A DNA stretch of 64,000 bases from Selenomonas sputigena_A (GTDB lineage Bacteria; Bacillota; Negativicutes; Selenomonadales; Selenomonadaceae): the NCBI RefSeq assembly GCF_051603425.1, contig NZ_CP194411.1, positions 2,232,001-2,296,000 on the forward strand. The letters are read 5' to 3'. This document shows, in pieces, positions 1 to 8,900 of this stretch. The stretch's first letter is position 1; every line of letters begins with the position of its first letter. Both the position numbers and the translations under genes were made by a program. The notes below the pieces were generated by a model that searched no databases, was not told the DNA's origin, and saw only the letters and a program-made list of their open reading frames with translations.

Positions 1-1
1 G

Positions 2-595
2 GATGAAAAGGGTGCGGTCATCGATGGTGACCACATTCTCGTTATGTGCGCCAAAGGTATGATGGAGAAGGGAACGCTCGCGGGCAATACAGTCGTGACG
101 ACAGTCATGGCGAATATCGGATTCCATAAAGCGATCGAGGAAGCGGGCGGACGTGTGGAAATTACGCAGGTTGGCGATCGTTATGTGCTCGAAAATATGC
201 GCGAGCATGGTTATCGTCTCGGCGGTGAGCAGTCGGGACACATCATCTTCTCCGATTTCAGCACGACGGGCGATGGGCTCATTACCGCGCTGCAAGTGCT
301 CGCAGCTCTGAAGCACACGGGTCGTAAGGCATCGGAGCTTTCCTCGCTGATGACGAGTTATCCTCAGATTTTGCTGAACGTCGTCGTCGCAACGAAGGAA
401 GGTTGGGAAAAGAACGAGGCAATTGCTGCCGCCATTGAAGCAGGGACAAAGGAACTTGGCAGGGACGGCAGAATTCTTGTGCGTCCTTCGGGTACGGAGC
501 CGCTGATCCGTGTGATGGCGGAAGGCCCTGACCAAGCGCAGCTTGAGATGATTTGTCAGCGCATCGCCGATGTTGTCAAGGAGGAACAAGGATGA
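2..595 (+). CDS. glmM: Phosphoglucosamine mutase, C-terminal part (cut by window start)
   Basis: GlmM converts glucosamine-6-phosphate to glucosamine-1-phosphate on the way to UDP-GlcNAc, peptidoglycan and LPS. The frame is open from base 2, so only about the last 197 residues are present; the catalytic serine loop lies outside the window. Visible family marks are the sugar-binding GGEQSGH loop and the C-terminal phosphate-binding RPSGTEPLIRVM motif. The stop codon overlaps the start of the next gene (ATGA), so the two are translationally coupled. Recognition is from motifs and is firm. Confidence 0.95.
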   Translation, partial: DEKGAVIDGDHILVMCAKGMMEKGTLAGNTVVTTVMANIGFHKAIEEAGGRVEITQVGDRYVLENMREHGYRLGGEQSGHIIFSDFSTTGDGLITALQVLAALKHTGRKASELSSLMTSYPQILLNVVVATKEGWEKNEAIAAAIEAGTKELGRDGRILVRPSGTEPLIRVMAEGPDQAQLEMICQRIADVVKEEQG

Positions 596-1395
596 TACGC
601 CCCGTCATAGTGTTCGCAAGTTTTGGTGCGAGCACACAAGAGATGCATGAGAAGAGCATAGCCCCGATTATTCGTGAAATAGGGAAAGCGTTTCCAAACT
701 TTGTGATTGTTGAAGCCTATACGTCTGCATTTATTCGCCGTCGCTTGAAAAACGAGGGCATAGAAATGCTGTCTTTAGAAGAGCAGTTAGAAGAGCTTTG
801 CCAAAAAGGCGTGCGGGAAGTTTATGTGCAGCCTGCTCATTTAACACCGGGTGAGGAATACGAAAAAAAGATTCTTGAAGCGGCAAAGTTGTTTTATGCG
901 CGCTTTGCAGTACTCAAGGTTGGTGAGCCCGTCTTTTTCCGACAGAATGACACGAAAAATGATGATATCGCGTGCGGTCTCTCAGCAATTTTTCCAGATT
1001 TTGCATCGGATGAAGAAGAAGCTGTAGTTCTTCTCGGTCATGGTTCGCCGCATAGACATAATCCTATTTATATGTTTATGCAGGAATGGGCAGACAAGCA
1101 AGGGCTGCCCATACATATCGGCGTGATCGAGGAAACGGATACGCCGAATTTTGCGATGGTTCTGGAACGCTTGAGGAAAAGCGGAAAAAAGCATGTCTTG
1201 CTCGCACCGCTCCTTTTGACAAGCGGAATCCATATCATTGAAGATATGGCGGGGGATACACCAGAATCCTGGAAAAATCGATTGAGGCAGGCAGGTTTTT
1301 TTGTCCGCCTTGATATGCATTCTCTTGGTGAACGGACTGCATTCCGTCATCTTTATATAAAAAAATTGAAGAGACTTATAGGAGAGAATAGCTGA
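592..1395 (+). CDS. cbiK: Anaerobic sirohydrochlorin cobalt/iron chelatase (CbiK family)
   Basis: About 267 residues, cytoplasmic by appearance (no signal peptide). CbiK-type class II chelatases insert Co2+ (or Fe2+) into sirohydrochlorin. Diagnostic stretches are HLTPGEEYEKK near the middle of the N-terminal half, GHGSPHRHNP, and SGIHIIEDMAGD with the following SWK; the histidines in these stretches are the expected metal ligands and base. A longer in-frame opening begins at 553 but would lie inside glmM; the ATG at 592 follows an AAGGAGG and overlaps the glmM stop by 4 bases, so it is preferred. Whether the metal is cobalt or iron cannot be told from sequence. The siroheme decarboxylase pair at 16.2-17.1 kb makes an iron role possible, and cobO at 57 kb fits cobalt. 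Confidence 0.88.
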   Translation: MIRPVIVFASFGASTQEMHEKSIAPIIREIGKAFPNFVIVEAYTSAFIRRRLKNEGIEMLSLEEQLEELCQKGVREVYVQPAHLTPGEEYEKKILEAAKLFYARFAVLKVGEPVFFRQNDTKNDDIACGLSAIFPDFASDEEEAVVLLGHGSPHRHNPIYMFMQEWADKQGLPIHIGVIEETDTPNFAMVLERLRKSGKKHVLLAPLLLTSGIHIIEDMAGDTPESWKNRLRQAGFFVRLDMHSLGERTAFRHLYIKKLKRLIGENS

Positions 1396-1423
1396 AAGTT
1401 ATATATGCTATTCCTAAAAAGTA

Positions 1424-1452
1424 TTTTAATTTTTTGAAAATTCATCTATAAT
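1424..1452 (+). promoter_or_regulatory. Candidate promoter of oadG-oadB
   Basis: A perfect TATAAT (1447-1452) lies 66 bases upstream of the oadG start in AT-rich sequence. The -35 region is poor (TTTTAA at the right spacing), so the call rests mainly on the -10 box. Confidence 0.45.
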
Positions 1453-1518
1453 AGAAACAAGAAAATACACTTTCTTGCAAGACGCAGCAGTTCTATCTAT
1501 TTAAAATGAGGTGAGTGT

Positions 1519-1860
1519 ATGTCACAGCCAGTAACAACGAATCCTTTGGTTATCATGTTAATCAACATGACCGTCGTATTCCTCGTCTTGGTTTCACTGA
1601 GTTTCTTGATTCGTCTGATCCATATTCTTGATCCGACGAAGAAAAAAGAAGAATCGTCCGTCGTAACTGCCCCGATTCCAGCAGCACCGATTGTCGTTCC
1701 GGAACCAGAACCGGAGCCTGCCACCGAAGGCCTTTCATCAGAAATTGTTGCAGCAATCACAGCGGCTGTTACACTCTGTGGCTTTTCTGGCGGGGCAATC
1801 CGCACAATCCGTCCGTTGGCGCGCGACGGCTGGAAAAATTCAGGTCGTGCTTTGCGATAG
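1519..1860 (+). CDS. oadG: Sodium pump decarboxylase gamma subunit (OadG family)
   Basis: A 113-residue protein with one N-terminal membrane helix (about residues 10-32), a basic/acidic linker, a Pro/Glu/Val-rich hinge (PEPEPEP around residue 63) and a short C-terminal region. This is the normal architecture of the gamma/delta subunit of biotin-dependent Na+-pumping decarboxylases (oxaloacetate or methylmalonyl-CoA), which ties the carboxyltransferase to the membrane beta subunit. The start follows a GAGGTGAGTGT ribosome site. It is 27 bases upstream of oadB. No alpha (carboxyltransferase) or biotin carrier gene is adjacent. Confidence 0.82.
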   Translation: MSQPVTTNPLVIMLINMTVVFLVLVSLSFLIRLIHILDPTKKKEESSVVTAPIPAAPIVVPEPEPEPATEGLSSEIVAAITAAVTLCGFSGGAIRTIRPLARDGWKNSGRALR

Positions 1861-1887
1861 CATACCGGATGCAAAGGAGGCAGAACA

Positions 1888-3024
1888 ATGGAATTCCTCA
1901 ATGCTTTTACCGTATCACTACAAGCCGTGTGGGCAGGATCTGGCTTTTCCCACTTTACTATGGGCAACGGTATCATGATCTTCGTCGGTCTCGTTCTTCT
2001 TTACTTGGCATTTGCCAAAGAGTTTGAGCCTTTGCTCTTGGGACCCATCGCTTTTGGCTGTATTTTGGCGAACTTCCCGGAAACAGGTTTTTTCGGTGAA
2101 GAGATGAATGTCATGAAAGCAATCAATTTTGGTATCACGTACGAAATCTTTCCTCCGCTCATTTTTCTTGGCATCGGCGCCATGACAGATTTTGGTCCCT
2201 TGATTGCCAATCCTAATACGCTTCTTCTGGGAGCGGCGGCGCAGGTTGGTGTATTTGTTGCCCTTGGGCTTGCGATGGTCTTTAACTTCTCTGTCGAAGA
2301 GGCCGCTGCTATCGGTATCATTGGTGGTGCCGATGGGCCGACGTCTATCTATTTGGCTTCGAAGCTCGCACCCAATCTTTTGGGCGCAATAGCTGTGGCG
2401 GCGTACTCCTACATGTCGCTTGTGCCGCTTATCCAACCGCCAATCATGAAGCTCTTTACAACAAAGAAAGAACGTGAAGTCGTCATGGAACAGCTGCGTG
2501 ATGTTTCGAAGTTTGAGAAGGTAATCTTCCCGCTTGTTGCGACGATCTTCATCAGCCTGCTCTTGCCATCCATCGCAGCGCTTCTCGGTATGCTCATGCT
2601 CGGCAATCTTTTCCGTGAATCAGGTGTTACTGACCGCCTTTCGGATACGGCACAAAATTCTCTTTGCAACATCATCACGATTTTCCTTGCCACTGGCACG
2701 GGTATGACGATGTCGGCAGAACATTTTCTCACGAGAGATACCCTGCTCATCATCATGCTGGGTCTCATCGCATTCATCGGAGGTACTGCGGGTGGTGTCA
2801 TTTTTGGCAAGCTCATGTACGTCGTTTCGGGCGGTAAGGTTAACCCGCTCATCGGTTCCGCGGGTGTTTCCGCTGTGCCGATGGCGGCGCGCGTCAGCCA
2901 GGTTGTCGGAGCTAAAGCGAAGCCTGGTAACTTCCTCTTGATGCACGCCATGGGTCCGAATGTTGCCGGCGTCATCGGTACAGCCGTTGCTGCAGGTACG
3001 ATGCTTGCAATGCTCGGAAGGTAA
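1888..3024 (+). CDS. oadB: Na+-translocating decarboxylase beta subunit (OadB/MmdB/GcdB family)
   Basis: 378 residues, almost entirely hydrophobic with about nine to eleven membrane segments. OadB-family proteins couple decarboxylation of carboxybiotin to export of Na+. Family marks include the GIIGGADGPTSIY stretch in the middle, which carries the conserved Asp of the sodium site, and the C-terminal GSAGVSAVPMAARVSQ and HAMGPNVAGVIGTA stretches. A ribosome site (AAAGGAGG) lies about 8 bases before the ATG. The gene ends just before a strong terminator, so oadG-oadB form a two-gene unit. The substrate (oxaloacetate, methylmalonyl-CoA or glutaconyl-CoA) depends on an alpha subunit encoded elsewhere. 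Confidence 0.93.
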   Translation: MEFLNAFTVSLQAVWAGSGFSHFTMGNGIMIFVGLVLLYLAFAKEFEPLLLGPIAFGCILANFPETGFFGEEMNVMKAINFGITYEIFPPLIFLGIGAMTDFGPLIANPNTLLLGAAAQVGVFVALGLAMVFNFSVEEAAAIGIIGGADGPTSIYLASKLAPNLLGAIAVAAYSYMSLVPLIQPPIMKLFTTKKEREVVMEQLRDVSKFEKVIFPLVATIFISLLLPSIAALLGMLMLGNLFRESGVTDRLSDTAQNSLCNIITIFLATGTGMTMSAEHFLTRDTLLIIMLGLIAFIGGTAGGVIFGKLMYVVSGGKVNPLIGSAGVSAVPMAARVSQVVGAKAKPGNFLLMHAMGPNVAGVIGTAVAAGTMLAMLGR

Positions 3025-3046
3025 GTAAAGTTTTATATGCTTTGCA

Positions 3047-3077
3047 GCGGCAGGAGTAATGCTCCTGCCGCTTTTTT
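3047..3077 (+). terminator. Rho-independent terminator after oadB
   Basis: Perfect 10-bp GC-rich stem (GCGGCAGGAG / CTCCTGCCGC), 5-base loop, then six T. Confidence 0.92.
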
Positions 3078-3091
3078 GCACGAAGGCAAAG

Positions 3092-3126
3092 AAAAACGCT
3101 GTTGAAAGTGAATTCAGCAGCGTTTT
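3092..3126 (-). terminator. Terminator of fprA
   Basis: On the minus strand an AACGCTG...CAGCGTT hairpin with a one-base bulge is followed by TTTTTC just after the fprA stop. The + strand also ends in TTTT, so it may act in both directions. Confidence 0.75.
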
Positions 3127-3131
3127 GTGTG

Positions 3132-4301
3132 TTATTTCGATTCGATATTTTTGACCTTCTCGCGAATCTCTTCGAGCTGCTCCTTGCTCGGCACGTTCGC
3201 GATACGAATCATGTCGAGGCAGATGTTGCAACCGGCGTCCTTGAGTTCATTCTCGACGAGTTTGATGCTCTGTCCGCCCCAGCCGTAGGAGCCGAAAGCG
3301 AAGGCTTCGCGTCCCTTCGGCGCGAGTCCCTTGAGATAGCAGAGGAAGCCTGCGATGGTCGGCATCATCTGATTGTTGATGGTTGGCGAGCCGACGGCAA
3401 GGTAGCGGCTCGTGAGGACGTCGACGACGATGTCGGACATATGCGTCTTCTTGATGTCATAGAACTGCGTAGGCAGACCCTTTTCGGCGAAGGCCTCAGC
3501 GATGGCGCGCGCCATCTTTTCTGTCGAATGCCACATGGAGTCGAAGACGACGACGGCCTTATCTTCCAACTCGCCCGTGCTCCATTTCTGATAGGCGGCA
3601 AGGATGTCAGGGATATGGGAGCGCCAGAGGCGGCCGTGTCCCGTAGCGATCATCTCGATGTCGATGCCCGCGAGTGCTTTTAAGGCTGTCTGCGCTTGGC
3701 GTCCATAAAGCATGAGGATGTTCGCGTAATACTTCTTTGCCTCTTCCATGAGGACGGCGAAGTCCACCTCATCATCGAAGAGCTTGGAGGCGGCAAGATG
3801 CTGTCCGAAGGCGTCGTTTGAGAAGAGGATCTTTTCCTCGGGGCAGTAAGTGACCATGCTGTCGGGCCAATGGAGCATAGGTGTCGGCACAAATTGCAGC
3901 GTACGCTTGCCAAGGTTAAGTGTGTCGCCTGCTTTGACACCGTGGTAGGGAAGATCGCCGTAGTGGGCGGTCAATCCCTTGAAACCGTTGGGGTCGCTCG
4001 TGTAGATTTCCGCCTTGGGGCAAAGCTTCATCATCGCTGGGATGGAACCTGAGTGATCGGGCTCGACATGGTTCGAAACGATGATGTCAATCTTGGCGGG
4101 GTCGATGACGGAGGAGATACGAGCGATGAGCTCATCGCGGAAGGGCTCCTTCACCGTATCGATCAGCGTAATCTTTTCATCGAGGATGAGGTAAGCGTTG
4201 TAGCTTGAACCGCGGCCTGTTTCATAACCGTGGAAGCTGCGCATTGACCAGTCAATAGCGCCAACCCAATAGATTCCCTTCTTAATTTCAATTGCCTGCA
4301 T
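3132..4301 (-). CDS. fprA: Flavodiiron protein (FprA-type O2/NO reductase)
   Basis: 389 residues. Flavodiiron proteins reduce O2 to water (or NO to N2O) and protect anaerobes. The N-terminal 250 residues are a metallo-beta-lactamase-like diiron domain with the H-x-E-x-D-H motif (NHVEPDHSG, His78-Glu80-Asp82-His83) and later ligands in MLHWPD, FSNDAFGQH and TGHG. The rest is a flavodoxin domain starting at VVVFDSMWHSTEKMA and containing the glycine-rich FGSYGWGG loop. There is no rubredoxin extension, so electrons must come from a separate donor. The start has AAAGGCGG about 8 bases upstream. It has its own promoter and terminator and is monocistronic. Confidence 0.95.
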   Translation of the reverse strand: MQAIEIKKGIYWVGAIDWSMRSFHGYETGRGSSYNAYLILDEKITLIDTVKEPFRDELIARISSVIDPAKIDIIVSNHVEPDHSGSIPAMMKLCPKAEIYTSDPNGFKGLTAHYGDLPYHGVKAGDTLNLGKRTLQFVPTPMLHWPDSMVTYCPEEKILFSNDAFGQHLAASKLFDDEVDFAVLMEEAKKYYANILMLYGRQAQTALKALAGIDIEMIATGHGRLWRSHIPDILAAYQKWSTGELEDKAVVVFDSMWHSTEKMARAIAEAFAEKGLPTQFYDIKKTHMSDIVVDVLTSRYLAVGSPTINNQMMPTIAGFLCYLKGLAPKGREAFAFGSYGWGGQSIKLVENELKDAGCNICLDMIRIANVPSKEQLEEIREKVKNIESK

Positions 4302-4322
4302 AATATTCCGCCTTTCTGTGCG

Positions 4323-4339
4323 AACGGATTACATCCGTT
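4323..4339. promoter_or_regulatory. Palindrome in the fprA 5' leader
   Basis: Perfect 7-bp inverted repeat AACGGAT-TAC-ATCCGTT between the fprA -10 box and its ribosome site. It could be an operator or a short leader hairpin; no regulator is identified. Confidence 0.4.
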
Positions 4340-4361
4340 TATTTTAATGTCTGCAAGTCAT

Positions 4362-4390
4362 ATTGTATATCGTAACTGAAATAAAGACAA
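4362..4390 (-). promoter_or_regulatory. Promoter of fprA
   Basis: On the minus strand TTGTCT (4390-4385), a 17-base spacer and TACAAT (4367-4362), 60 bases upstream of the start. Confidence 0.65.
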
Positions 4391-4414
4391 TATATAATCA
4401 TGGTGTCGGAGAAG

Positions 4415-5755
4415 TTATTTTTCCAGCATTTGGTCTGCTTTTGTCTTCACTTGCGGCCAGGCTTCGTTTACCGCTTTTGCAATCCTTTGTTTGCCCTGCA
4501 CGTCCTCATGGAGGCCGTCGAGACCCATCATTGTCGGCAAAAGTGCGTTATCAGCGAAGTAGGCTGCCACGTCGATATGGACTTGTGTGCGCAGAAAATC
4601 ATTGACTAGTGTGAATTGTTCTTGCCAGTCGTCTGCCGTTGGTTCATTGAAGGTACGGGCAATATTGTCCGGGTTGATCGGTGGCAAGGTGAGAAATATG
4701 GGACGTATGTCGTTTGCGAGACACAGTTCCTTGATTTCCTTGAAATTTTCAATGACTTCGGAAGCGCGTACACCGGCGCGCAAACTGTTCGTTCCATTCA
4801 TGATAAGGAGATAACGAGGACGGAAGGGCAAGACATCATCATCAAAGCGTTCAAGCATTGTTTCGCTCGTATCGCCGCTCATTGAAAGGTTGATAGCAGG
4901 AAAATCAAGATAGGAAAGCCAGCTGAATTCGTAATCAGCAGGTCCGTAGGAGATATGACCACCGCCGTGGCTTATGCTGTCCCCAAAAATAGCGATTTCC
5001 CATTTTTCACGCGGATCGTTGCAAAACTTTATTGCAGGGGACCAGTCACTCATAGGAGTCCCTGTTTCGTCGAGTGAACGCACGCGCCAGTAAAAGAAGC
5101 CTTCGGTAATGCGGGGGCTTGGGTCGTAAAGTTCGCTGGAATTCGTCGTCATCTGGTCAAGGGGTTCGGCAGAGGGATTTTCTATAGGATTTTCACGGTA
5201 GAGGGCAACTTCAAAAGCATGTGCACTATAAGGTCTCACCCAGTGGTAGACAGGGTAAAGGAGCGGTGCTGTAAGCTCGGAAGAAACAATAGGAAGCGGC
5301 ACGGTCATCACGCTCGGCACGATGGCAGGACTTGTATAAAGTGGTATGAGTGTGCTGAAAAGAGAAACGGGAGTGTCGTCGAAATCTAGGGCACGCACGC
5401 GCCAGTAGAGAGGAGCACGTCCTAAAAGATCGGCAGCAAAGAGAAAAAGTGGCGGATTGTAGTTGTTGGCATAAATCTCATCGGAGCGCCAAACAGCTTC
5501 TTTGGAGGGGATATCTGGGTAGCAGGCTGCAGGCACTTGTCGAAAAAATTCAATCTCGTAATGAGTGGCATCGACCTTCTTTTCCCATGTTAGAATCGGA
5601 GAAAAAGAAAGGGGGTGTGCAGCGGATGATTCAGTTGCTGTAAGAAGCGGTATGTTATCGTAAAGTGCTTGGTCGCTTTCTGAAACAGTTGCACAAAGGA
5701 TAAAAGGAATGCTAAGGAAGGGGAGGATATAGATTGGGCGCCAAAAATGAGGCAA
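4415..5755 (-). CDS. Exported SGNH-family hydrolase with repeated YWRVR modules
   Basis: About 446 residues. A hydrophobic N-terminus (first ~25 residues) looks like a signal peptide or anchor. The N-terminal half carries two beta-rich, fibronectin-like modules, each closing with a YWRVRAL/YWRVRSL motif (near residues 117 and 222). The C-terminal 190 residues are an SGNH/GDSL esterase domain: GDSISHGGG (Ser near 260), SMSGDT, GTNSLRA (Asn), and DGLHEDVQGK with catalytic Asp and His. The substrate is unknown; removal of acyl groups from envelope carbohydrate is a guess. The ribosome site AGGAG fits a TTG start at 5755 (9-base spacing) better than a TTG three codons earlier. It is related to the protein at 57.8-59.4 kb. 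Confidence 0.85.
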   Translation of the reverse strand: MPHFWRPIYILPFLSIPFILCATVSESDQALYDNIPLLTATESSAAHPLSFSPILTWEKKVDATHYEIEFFRQVPAACYPDIPSKEAVWRSDEIYANNYNPPLFLFAADLLGRAPLYWRVRALDFDDTPVSLFSTLIPLYTSPAIVPSVMTVPLPIVSSELTAPLLYPVYHWVRPYSAHAFEVALYRENPIENPSAEPLDQMTTNSSELYDPSPRITEGFFYWRVRSLDETGTPMSDWSPAIKFCNDPREKWEIAIFGDSISHGGGHISYGPADYEFSWLSYLDFPAINLSMSGDTSETMLERFDDDVLPFRPRYLLIMNGTNSLRAGVRASEVIENFKEIKELCLANDIRPIFLTLPPINPDNIARTFNEPTADDWQEQFTLVNDFLRTQVHIDVAAYFADNALLPTMMGLDGLHEDVQGKQRIAKAVNEAWPQVKTKADQMLEK

Positions 5756-5776
5756 ATCGTTCAACTCCTAGTTGTT

Positions 5777-5792
5777 TTGGCAACGGTGCCAA
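5777..5792. promoter_or_regulatory. Palindrome in the leader of the SGNH hydrolase gene
   Basis: Perfect inverted repeat TTGGCA-N4-TGCCAA between the promoter and the start codon. A second TGGCAAA half-element lies next to it (about 5795-5801). It may be an operator; no regulator is identified. Confidence 0.4.
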
Positions 5793-5812
5793 GTTTGCCA
5801 TAATAGGTTTTT

Positions 5813-5841
5813 ATTATATAAGGATTCGGAAGTAAGGTCAA
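5813..5841 (-). promoter_or_regulatory. Promoter of the SGNH hydrolase gene
   Basis: Minus strand TTGACC, exactly 17 bases, TATAAT; the leader is about 50 bases long. Confidence 0.75.
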
Positions 5842-5893
5842 CTAAGTAAGGATTTCTCCTATAAATTTTCCGAATTGTTCCTCATGCTGTTTA

Positions 5894-5922
5894 TTTACAA
5901 CAGGAATGGTTCGGTGTATAAT
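5894..5922 (+). promoter_or_regulatory. Promoter of nifJ
   Basis: TTTACA, 17-base spacer, perfect TATAAT; the start codon is 71 bases downstream. Confidence 0.78.
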
Positions 5923-5992
5923 AGGACGTAGCGGGTATTACCCACATTTATGTGTTTTCTGTCTTTCTATAAAGAGGGGAGCAATTCAAAAC

Positions 5993-8900
5993 ATGAGCAA
6001 AAAAATGAAGACCATGGACGGCAACACGGCTGCAGGATATATTTCCTACGCATTTACCGATGTTGCCGCCATCTACCCGATCACGCCGTCCTCGCCGATG
6101 GCGGAGCATGTCGATGCTCTGGCGGCGAAAGGTACGAAGAACATCTTCGGTCAGAAGGTGCGCGTCATCGAGATGCAGTCCGAGGCAGGCGCGGCGGGTG
6201 CTGTGCACGGCTCTCTGCAGGCTGGCGCTCTGACGACGACGTACACGGCTTCGCAGGGCTTCCTGCTGATGATCCCGAACCTCTACAAGATTGCCGGTGA
6301 GCTCCTTCCTGGCGTCTTCCATGTGAGCGCCCGTGCTCTGGCGACTTCCTCCCTCAATATTTTCGGCGATCAGCGCGATGTCATGGCAGCGCGTCAAACG
6401 GGCTGTGCGATGCTGTGTGAGGCGAGCGTGCAGGAGGTCATGGATCTCGCCGCTGTCGCGCATCTCGTCGCCATCAAGGGGCGCGTGCCGTTCATCAACT
6501 TCTTCGACGGTTTCCGCACGTCGCATGAGATTCAGAAGATCGAAGTCATCGACTTTGACGATCTTGCGAAACTCCTCGACTGGGATGCGGTCAAGGAGTT
6601 CCGGGCACGCGCACTGAACCCGAATCATCCGGTCATCCGCGGTACGGCGCAGAATCCGGATATCTACTTCCAGTCGCAGGAAGCCGCCAACAAGTACTAT
6701 GAAGCGCTGCCTGAGCTTGTTGAGGAAGCCATGGCGGATCTCGCGAAGATCACGGGTCGCGAGCATCATCTCTTCGACTATCATGGTGCAAAGGATGCCG
6801 AGCGTATCATCATCGCCATGGGCTCCATCTGTCAGACGGCCGGCGAAGCCGTGGATTATCTCAATTCTAAGGGTGAAAAGGTCGGCCTTCTTTCCGTCCA
6901 TCTCTATCGTCCGTTCTCGCTCGAGCATTTCTTCAAGGTTTTGCCGAAGACGGTCAAGAAGATCGCCGTTCTCGACCGCACGAAGGAGCCAGGCGCGATC
7001 GGCGAGCCGCTCTACCTCGACGTCAAGGCGGCGTTCTACAACTCCGACATGAACCCTGTCATCGTCGGCGGCCGCTACGGTCTCGGCGGCAAGGACACGA
7101 CGCCCGATCATGTCCTCTCGGTCTACGAGGAACTCAAGAAGGACGATCCGAAGCACGGCTTTACGATCGCCATTGACGACGATGTCACGCATACGTCGCT
7201 CGCTGAGTACCCCGAGGATGTTGATCTCACGCCGGAGGGCACGACGGCCTGCAAGTTCTGGGGTCTTGGCTCGGACGGTACGGTCGGTGCGAACAAGAGC
7301 GCCATCAAGATCATCGGCGACAAGACCGACATGTATGCACAAGCGTATTTCGCCTACGACTCGAAGAAGTCGGGCGGCATCACGATGTCGCATCTGCGCT
7401 TCGGCAAGTCCCCAATCAATTCGCCGTACCTCATTCACAACGCGAACTTCATTTCGTGTTCGCAGCAGTCGTATGTGACGAAGTACGATCTCCTCGCAGG
7501 CCTCAAGCGCGGCGGCAAGTTCCTGCTCAACACGGTTTGGAGCGAGGAGGATCTCTCGAAGCACCTGCCCGCCTACATGAAGCGCTACATCGCGAAGAAC
7601 GACATCGAGTTCTACACGGTCAACGCTGTGGAAATCGCCAAGAAGCTCGGTCTCGGTGGTCGCTTCAACATGGTCATGCAGTCCGCGTTCTTCAAGCTCG
7701 CGAACATCATTCCGATTGAGACGGCTGTCAAATACCTCAAGGATGCTGTCGTCACATCGTACGGTAAGAAGGGTCAAAAGATCGTCGACATGAACAACGG
7801 CGCCATCGACAAGGGTATCGAGGCTCTGCATCGCGTCAATGTTCCTGCGGACTGGGCGAATGCCGAGGACGAGAAGGAAGAAGCGCATGATATTCCGGCG
7901 TTCATCACGGGCGTTCAGAACGTCATGAACCGCCAGGAAGGCGATCGTCTCAAGGTTTCGCAGTTTGCTGAGGAAATGGTTGACGGCACGTTCCCCGTCG
8001 GCGGCGCGGCTTACGAGAAGCGCGGCACGGCGATCAATGTTCCCGTGTGGAACGCCGAAAAGTGCATCGGCTGCAACCAGTGCTCCTACGTCTGCCCGCA
8101 TGCGACCATTCGTCCTGTGCTCACGACGGACGCCGAGAAGGATGCGGCGCCGGAGGGCTTCCCGTGGAAGAAGGTCAAGACGGTCAAGGACTACAACTTC
8201 ACGATTGCCGTCTCCACGATGGACTGCCTCGGCTGCGGCAACTGCGCACAGGTCTGCCCGGCGAAGGCGCTCGACATGAAGCCGCTTGACGACGATCTCA
8301 AGGCGAAGCAGGCATATTTCGATTATGCGGTTGACACGACGAAGGTCGCGACGAAGAAGAACCCGATGAAGAAGGACACGGTCATCGGCTCGCAGTTTGA
8401 GAAGCCGCTGCTCGAATTCTCGGGCGCTTGCGCAGGCTGCGGCGAGACGCCGTACGCGAAACTCCTCACGCAGCTCTTCGGCGATCGCATGATGATCTCG
8501 AATGCTACGGGCTGCTCGTCGATCTGGGGTGGCAGCGCACCGGCGATGCCGTACACGAAGAACGAAAAGGGCTATGGCCCGGCTTGGGCGAACTCCCTCT
8601 TCGAGGACAACGCAGAGTTCGGTCTCGGCATGTTCCTCGGCGTTCGTGCGATTCGCGACCGCATTGCGGCCGATGTCGATGCGGCGCTTGCGGATGGTAA
8701 GGGAAGTGCAGATCTCCAGGCTGCTTTGAAGGACTGGAAGGACAACATGGCCGAAGGCGAAGGCACGCGCGAGCGCGCTGACAAGCTGACGGAACTTCTC
8801 GAAAAGGAGAAGGGCACGGACGAGCTTCTGAACAAGATTTACGATGAGCGCGACTACTTCGTGAAGCGTTCGCAGTGGATCTTCGGCGGCGACGGCTGGG

